Positions 58,520-64,000 of a stretch of 64,000 nucleotides of DNA are shown here, piece after piece. How positions within the stretch are numbered: position 1 is the stretch's first letter; each line of letters begins with the position of its first letter. Position numbers and translations under genes: made by a program. The DNA is taken from NCBI RefSeq assembly GCF_033115175.1, contig NC_084827.1:60201201-60265200 (forward strand), in the 5' to 3' direction. Under the pieces are notes generated by a model that saw nothing but the letters and a program-made list of their open reading frames with translations, was not told the DNA's origin and searched no databases. The stretch is from Lepus europaeus (lineage: Eukaryota > Chordata > Mammalia > Lagomorpha > Leporidae).

Positions 58520-58871
58520 TAATTTTTGTATCTAATTTTATATAGTTTTATATCTAATTTGTGAACTATTTTAAATAAAATGTTGCTTAAGGTGTGAGGT
58601 TTAAATGAAGGCTCAATTTTTTGTATATGATATTTCTATACCGTAGGCTAAAAAAAATGGTGTTCTCTCCACTGAGTTACTTCCGCTCCTTTCTCAAAAA
58701 TCATTTGAACATATTTGTGAAGGTGTATGTCTTGGACCTCAGTTCTGCACATTGATCTATGTATCTGCACGGTCAGCAATAACTCAGTCTTGATCAGTAG
58801 AGCTGTGTAGTGGTTGTTGATGTTGAGTATACTGACTCTCTCCACTTTAGTCTTCTGATGATTTCAGCTAT
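58520..58871 (-). mobile_element. Ancient L1, antisense (right part)
   Basis: TTAAGGTGTGAGGTTTAAAT, CAGTTCTGCACATTGATCTA and TGGTTGTTGATGTTGAG are L1 ORF2 text in reverse, continuing 57351-58246. Confidence 0.75.
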
Positions 58872-59297
58872 TTGATCAACATCTTTTGGAAGAAGTGTGT
58901 CTGCCTCTTGCTCCTGGGGGTCCTAGTGGACAAGCCTGGCAACTGTGGACCCTTGTGGTTAGGAGGCACTCCTGTGAGCTGAAAAAGGGGATCTTCAGTG
59001 TGTGGAGGTCAACGATTGCTGGGCTAGATGCTTTTTCTGCTGTGATCCTCCCTGCCTGTGTGGAACAGAGGGAGTTTCATCAGATGGATGTTTAGTGTGG
59101 TGCCCCAGTAATTTTGCCTCTGGGTTGGGACCAGGGAGTCTCAGGCCAGAAAGAAAATGATGTGATGGATTTGTGGGTGTATCAGTTTGGCTGACATAAT
59201 TGATCCAAGGCTCATCTAGGTCTGGCTGAGAATAGATTTTGGTCACGTAATTAAAGCCCTACTCAGCTGCCTCTAAGTAATAGTGATTATCCTAGAT
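58872..59297. other. Unassigned GC-richer block (left of a nested L1)
   Basis: Sequence with higher GC than its surroundings that may resume after 59838. No family or gene recognised; the open frames are short on both strands. Confidence 0.35.
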
Positions 59298-59837
59298 AAC
59301 CTGGTATTTTATTTTTAATTTTATTTAAGGTATAAAAATTTCATGTATTTCATATATACAGATTTAGGAACACAATGATACTTCCCACTCTACCTTCCCT
59401 CCTTCTGACACTACCACCCTTCTTTGTCCTCCCTCTGCTATTCCCACTCTTAATTTTTACAATGATCTATTTTCAGTTCACTTTATACGCATAAGATTAA
59501 CACTACACTAAATAAAGGGTTCAACAAATAATAAGAAGACAAAAACACTGTTCCTCAACAGTAGAGACAAGTGCTGTAAACAACCCTCAGATCTCAACAT
59601 GACCATTTCACTCTAGTCCATTACATTTTAGGTACTCTATTAGTTACCACAGATCAGGGGAAACATATGATATCTGTCTTTTTGGAATTAGCTTATTTCA
59701 CTAAGTATAATGGTTTCCATTTGCATCCATTTTGTTGCAAAAAAACAGGATTTCTTTTTTTATGCCTGATTAGTATTCCATAGTGCATAAATACCATAAA
59801 TTCTTTATCCAGTCATCAGTTGATGGACATTGGGTGG
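59298..59837 (-). mobile_element. L1 3' end, antisense, 5'-truncated
   Basis: TTTTATTTAAGGTATAAAAA, GGAACACAATGATACTTCCC, ACTAAATAAAGGGTTCAAC, ACAGATCAGGGGAAACATA. It is collinear with 19105-19315 plus 24395-24890, but uninterrupted at AAATAATAAGAAGAC. Confidence 0.88.
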
Positions 59838-61144
59838 CTCTGACTAGATATGCTGGAAGGCACCAGGCAAGACTGGTTTCTCTGGGAGACAGAAGAATGT
59901 GTTTGTGAATGGCAGTTTTGTTCCTTGCCCCTGAGGTTCCCATCCTGCTCTCCCTTCCTGACTATAGGTGGATGACAGCTTCAGCCTGCCTGTGTGGGGG
60001 ATGGGGTTGAACTTGTCCATGCTCCTCCCTCACTGCCCATTTCTCCAACTGAATTCTGGCTGATATCATCAATGACTCTGGCATTCTAAGCCAGCATGAA
60101 ACTCAACATAATCAAACATCTATCTGATGGCTTATGAGAGCATCCATCCCCCCAAAATAAGTAAGAAATTGATGAACAATGACTCCAGAATACATTCCTG
60201 TCAATTTAGCCTACAGAATCTCTGAGTGATCAGTCTGGTCCTTCCAGTGTCTTAAGAGCTGATTTAAATCCTGGCACGATCAATCTGTTTAGCTTTGTGA
60301 CAAGCAGGCAACCAAGAGCAGCACCATTGTTACGCTGATGAGTCCATTGTTATCCTCTGCCAGAGTAGCACAGTTTAGTTTGTTTTTGTTTTTGTTTTAA
60401 ACTTAAGTATCCACTCCTTCAGTGGGTAACTGACTTCCCACTGAGAGTCTCCACTTCAATAGAGGCTTCCCAGGAACCAGAAGCTCAAAAATATTTTTCT
60501 GGCTACATGGAGATTTCCTTTCTAATAGAAGGATTTAAAAATGCACACATACAACATCAAATGGTTTCACTCTCTAAATAAAAATTTCACTGAGTGCCTA
60601 TTCTGAAGCACAAATGCCATTCTAAATGTTTGAGTCTAATGAGAGAGGTAAAAATAAAATTAAATAACATTTATCCACAACTAATTGCTACATTTACCAG
60701 AGCATTAATTTACTAGATCACTCATTCATTCAACAAACTGTTATCTCACCCAGAACAAAGTCTGCATAGTCATAGCCTCTAGGGCATTGTGCTGTATAAA
60801 TGTAAGAGACTTTTTGGGTTTCAATAGCATAAGAGATTTAATTAGTCACATGATTTCTGGCAAAATCATGGAAACTTAATGATTGAATCAAGCCTAACTA
60901 AAGGAGAAATTAGTCCATTTGATTAAAAATTACTCCCTAAGTGCAACATTTTGCAATATTCTTCCTATAACACATGCTTCCACCCCTTCCTCCAAAACAC
61001 TGTCATCGTGATCAAACAATTTGTATGTGGGGCAGTTGATGAGGATGCTTAGCAGACATAGGATATCAAGGTTAACCACAGCTCACTGCAGAGAACCCTA
61101 TACTGATGTCTCCCTTTGGCCCTCAGCTGTCCCCCAGGAATCCA
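59838..61144. other. Unassigned; two possible antisense L2 pieces
   Basis: 59838-60170 is a GC-richer block. CATTCATTCAACAAACTG at 60724 and the similar text near 60585-60670 may be complements of L2 3' ends. A (GTTTTT)n run is at 60378-60398. Confidence 0.35.
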
Positions 61145-61480
61145 ATCTTATTTATTTATGTATTTATACATTGGTAATTTTCACTTATTTATATGTAAAG
61201 GAGAGACTGAGAGTGCACACGCTGTCCTGTCTGCTGGTTCACTCCCTGAATATCCTCCGTGTGCAGGGCTGGGCCAGGGCCAAAGCTGGGAGCTGGGAGC
61301 TGGGTAGTTAATTCAAGGTTCCTATGTGGGTAGCAAGAACATATTACTTAGCCTGTAATTGCTGCATCCCAAGGTCCACATTAACAGGAAGCTGGGATAG
61401 AGAGCCAGAGCCGGGTAGGACACAGTCCACTAAGCCAGCATCTTGGCTGCCAGGCTAACCACCTGCCTCAGCATCTACCC
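61145..61480 (-). repeat. Old CSINE, antisense
   Basis: TTATTTATTTATGTATTTATAC, GGGCTGGGCCAGGGCCAAAG, CAAGGTCCACATTAACAGG, ending CTGCCTCAGCATCTACCC. Confidence 0.75.
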
Positions 61481-61788
61481 TTGAGTGGTAAAATGCTTCC
61501 ACATGGCTGCAGAGATAATTTAAAAGCACCATTACAGAAGTAAAAAAATCACACCAATCCATGTAATAATCAGTGGGGAACAGTAAGCACAAAACACCAT
61601 AATAGTGGATTTTCCCTGAAAGGCCCCCAAGGAGAGAGTTATGAGGCCCCCTTCTCTTAGAGAATGTGGTTGAATGTTGTCAGCGAATATTGAGATTCGT
61701 ATATGGTCACTTGGCAAGGGTGATACAAGTCTCCTAAAGTGAAGTCGCATAAGTGTTTGTAAAACGTCTTTTCAAAACCAGACATTAG
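61481..61788. other. Unassigned sequence
   Basis: About 300 bases without a recognised feature. Confidence 0.4.
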
Positions 61789-61857
61789 GGGCTGGTGTGG
61801 TGGTATAGTAAGTATAATGGCACAGCTTGTGACACGGACATCCCATTTGGGAGTGCA
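61789..61857 (+). repeat. CSINE 5' head fragment, sense
   Basis: GGGGCTGGTGTGGTGGTATAG to ATCCCATTTGGGAGTGCAAA. Only the tRNA-like head remains; L2-like sequence follows. Confidence 0.75.
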
Positions 61858-61899
61858 AATGCTCTGACAGCCCCGTGTTCAGGGGAAGTTCAAAGTGGA

Positions 61900-62050
61900 C
61901 CTGTCTGCTTTGTGTGGAGAGGCTCACAGGTACTTGCACAGAGAAGGGGCTGAATTTTGGACGGTGAACAAGATTTTGTTGGGAGGGTGGTTCAGGCAGA
62001 GGAAATGGTATTGACACATTCACAGAAGTAGGAAGCAAAATCACACTGTT
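61900..62050 (-). repeat. L2-like relic, antisense
   Basis: GGCTGAATTTTGGACGGTGA, GGTTCAGGCAGAGGAAATGG and ACACATTCACAGAAGTAGG resemble the complement of an L2 3' region. Confidence 0.45.
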
Positions 62051-62517
62051 ACAATACTTGTAAAACAAAACCAACAGATGGCATAACAAATCAGAATCTT
62101 GGTCCCTTCCAATTTAAATAACCATTTTGAAGAGCCTACTGGCCCTTAATTGAACTGTTTTGGAATAACAAGCCATGAAGACCAAGTGAGATTTTGCTGA
62201 AATTATTGGATAAGTGAGCATAATCATCTGATAAGTTCACTTAGCAACTTATGATGCTATTTATATACTTACATCTGTCAGCTCAGCACAAGCAATTAAT
62301 TTAACTAGGCAAGAAGAGAGATGCTGGCATTGATTCTTTCTACCTGCAAAAACTGTTAAAAACTATTGATCAAGTGATAGATCCAGCCACTACACAGTAC
62401 AAATAAAAAAATGATGACTAATCTTCAAACCAAAGATTTAATTTTTGTAGTAAGAGCAGTGGGTATGGGAAATGAGAACTCAAAAATCATACCCGTTATT
62501 CAATTATATATATATTT

Positions 62518-62518
62518 A

Positions 62519-62554
<36 letters not shown>
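62518..62554. repeat. (TA)n microsatellite
   Basis: About 18 uninterrupted AT units, with a second short (AT)n run at 62618-62632. Confidence 0.95.
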
Positions 62555-62557
<3 letters not shown>

Positions 62558-62740
62558 ACAAGTAATAAAAACAGTATCCCCTTTTTCAACAATGAAGAGG
62601 TAATAATTTGAGAGAAATATATATATATATATAATACTCAATCTTTAAGAGTATATTTGAGAAATGAATGCTCACATTATTGGCTCAAGAAATCAGTAAA
62701 ATCCATCAGAAAGTGAAATTCTTATCTATTAAGTTAAATC

Positions 62741-63042
62741 AGGGGCCTGCACTGTGGAATGGTGGGTAAAGCTGCTGCCTGTAGTGCCGGCAACCCATAT
62801 GGGCACTGATTTGAGTCCCGGTTGCTCCAATTCCAGTCCAGCTCTCTGCTATGGCCTGGGAAAGCAACAGAAGATGGCCCAAGTCCTGCCTCCTAACTTC
62901 GGATTGGCAGAGCTCTAGCCATTGCAGCCATCTGGGGAGTGAACCAGCAGATGGAAGACCTATCTCTCTCTGTCTCTCTCTCTCCCTCTGCCTCTTTGTA
63001 ATTCTGCCTTCCAAATAAATGATTTTTTTTTTAAAAAAAAAA
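62741..63042 (+). repeat. CSINE, sense
   Basis: AGGGGCCTGCACTGTGGAATG head, CAACCCATATGGGCACTGAT, a (CT)n zone, and CCAAATAAATGATTTTTTTT. The 'ggacccctgcaccc' block is missing. Confidence 0.92.
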
Positions 63043-63132
63043 GATAAATTAAAAAGAGAATAGCTTCTTGCACAGTAATCTCATTTCTGGGAAACTTTCT
63101 AAGAAAATGATAAGTTAATACCCAAATCAGAT

Positions 63133-63415
63133 GGGCAATTAGCCTAGCAGATTAGAGGCCAGTAATGATGTTTGAATTCTCTATCAGTGGACCTGGCTGG
63201 CTTCTCACTCCAGCTTCTTATTAACGGAGACCCTAGGAAGTAGTGGTGATGGTCAAAATAATTGGATTCCTGCCTTCCACGTGGGAGACATGGATTAATT
63301 TCTGGGTTCCTCCTAGCCCAATTCCAGCCACTGGAGGCATTTTTTCCATGCACCAATAGATAGGAGAGCTCTCTCTCTCACTCTCGCTCTTGCTCTCTCT
63401 CCCCGCCCTGGAAGG
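63133..63415 (+). repeat. Old diverged CSINE, sense
   Basis: ATGGGCAATTAGCCTAGCAG, TGCCTTCCACGTGGGAGACA, ATTCCAGCCACTGGAGGCAT, and a (CT)n zone at 63368-63402. It lacks an AATAAA tail. Confidence 0.75.
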
Positions 63416-63519
63416 GAGGAAGGAAAAAAGGTAAGGAAGTTTTCAAAACACAAATGAAGGCATACATGTATTGATAGTTTTTAAGATGGAAAATTTGATA
63501 TATGGTAATTTAAAAGTCT

Positions 63520-63880
63520 AGGAGCATGTGCCATGGTGCAGCCGATTAAGTCACCATCTATAGAACCAGCATCCCATATGGGCATCCATTCAAGTCCCAG
63601 CTGCTCCACTGCTAATGTACTTGGGAAAGAAGTAGGAGATGATCAAAGTACTTGGGACCCAGCATCCATGTGGAAGACCTGAATGAAGGTCTTGGTTCCT
63701 TGCTTTGGCCTGAAATAGCTCTGGCTGATGCTACTATTTGGGGAGTGTACCAGCCGATGGAAGATCTCTCTCTCTCTCTCTTCCTTTCTCTCAATCTCTC
63801 TCCCCTTACCTCTCTCCCTCACTGCCTCTCCTGTATCTCTGTAACTCTGCCTTTCAAATAAACAAATAAATCTTTTAAAA
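63520..63880 (+). repeat. CSINE, sense
   Basis: AGGAGCATGTGCCATGGTGC head, AGCATCCCATATGGGCATCC, a (CT)n zone and TTTCAAATAAACAAATAAATC. Flanks AAAGTCTA and AATGTCTAA. Confidence 0.92.
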
Positions 63881-63967
63881 CAATGTCTAATAGCAGTGAT
63901 TTTGTTGGTTGATTAAAATGTTACACAGTGATTGAATAAATTCAAACCATATTACTAGTTTTAGCTA

Positions 63968-64000
63968 GCATCTATTTATCTATTTATCTTAAAGGCAGAG
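63968..64000 (-). repeat. CSINE, antisense, cut by the window end
   Basis: AGCATCTATTTATCTATTTAT then CTTAAAGGCAGAG is the complement of a C-repeat tail and its adjoining zone. Confidence 0.75.

Noticed and set aside
1-64000. CRISPR array, operon or prokaryotic defence system
   Set aside because: No regularly spaced repeats, no dense coding, and a clearly mammalian repeat landscape.

Overview
This window is mammalian, almost certainly from a lagomorph (rabbit or hare). About forty copies or pieces of a tRNA-derived SINE with the structure of the lagomorph C repeat (CSINE) lie on both strands. They have a tRNA-like head with pol III A/B-box motifs, a CT-rich zone and an AAATAAATAAATCTTTT-like tail, and they sit among rabbit-type L1 elements. 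There is no prokaryotic organisation: no operons, no CRISPR array and no intact multi-exon gene. Most long open frames are read-through of SINEs, microsatellites or L1 debris.

Layout. 1-2.8 kb: a SINE tail, then a decayed sense L1 ORF2. 5.1-11.9 kb: a nearly full-length antisense L1 (5'UTR, ORF1, ORF2, 3' end) carrying two SINEs. 14.77-14.95 kb: a 184-bp open segment on the minus strand with good splice sites, the best candidate for a real exon; the gene is not recognised. 15.5-25.9 kb: a nested stack made of an ancient sense L1, an antisense L1 3' end inside it, a 5.1-kb sense L1 with a perfect 14-bp target duplication inside that, and SINEs inside that. 25.9-32 kb: mostly unassigned sequence with SINEs, including two inserted one after the other at the same target. 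32.24 kb: a 35-nt U2 snRNA 5' fragment with a 16-bp target duplication.

33.15-35.88 kb: the most gene-like object, an intronless full-length retrocopy of the oocyte meiotic-arrest kinase WEE2 on the minus strand. It has a 13-bp target duplication, 5' and 3' UTRs and a poly(A) signal, and it sits in an antisense HAL1/L1 relic. I can see a single 1-nt frameshift. 39.93-40.38 kb: an antisense solo retroviral LTR with a 5-bp target duplication. 40.44-40.63 kb: a TA-rich microsatellite. 40.71-41.05 kb: a U6 snRNA joined to an L1 3' end, a template-switch chimera. 41-64 kb: SINEs, old L1 and L2 fragments, a MER2 DNA transposon, an IQSEC-like PH-domain pseudogene fragment near 49.7-50.0 kb, and long unassigned stretches.

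The genes do not form a pathway. The window is an intergenic or intronic record of L1-driven retrotransposition, in which L1 machinery mobilised SINEs, an mRNA (WEE2) and snRNAs (U2, U6). I found no convincing undescribed biological system. The best leads are the nearly intact WEE2 retrocopy, the orphan exon with a duplicated piece of it 1.9 kb away, the U6-L1 chimera and the short U2 insertion. Coordinates of old repeats are approximate; those tied to target duplications were read base by base.
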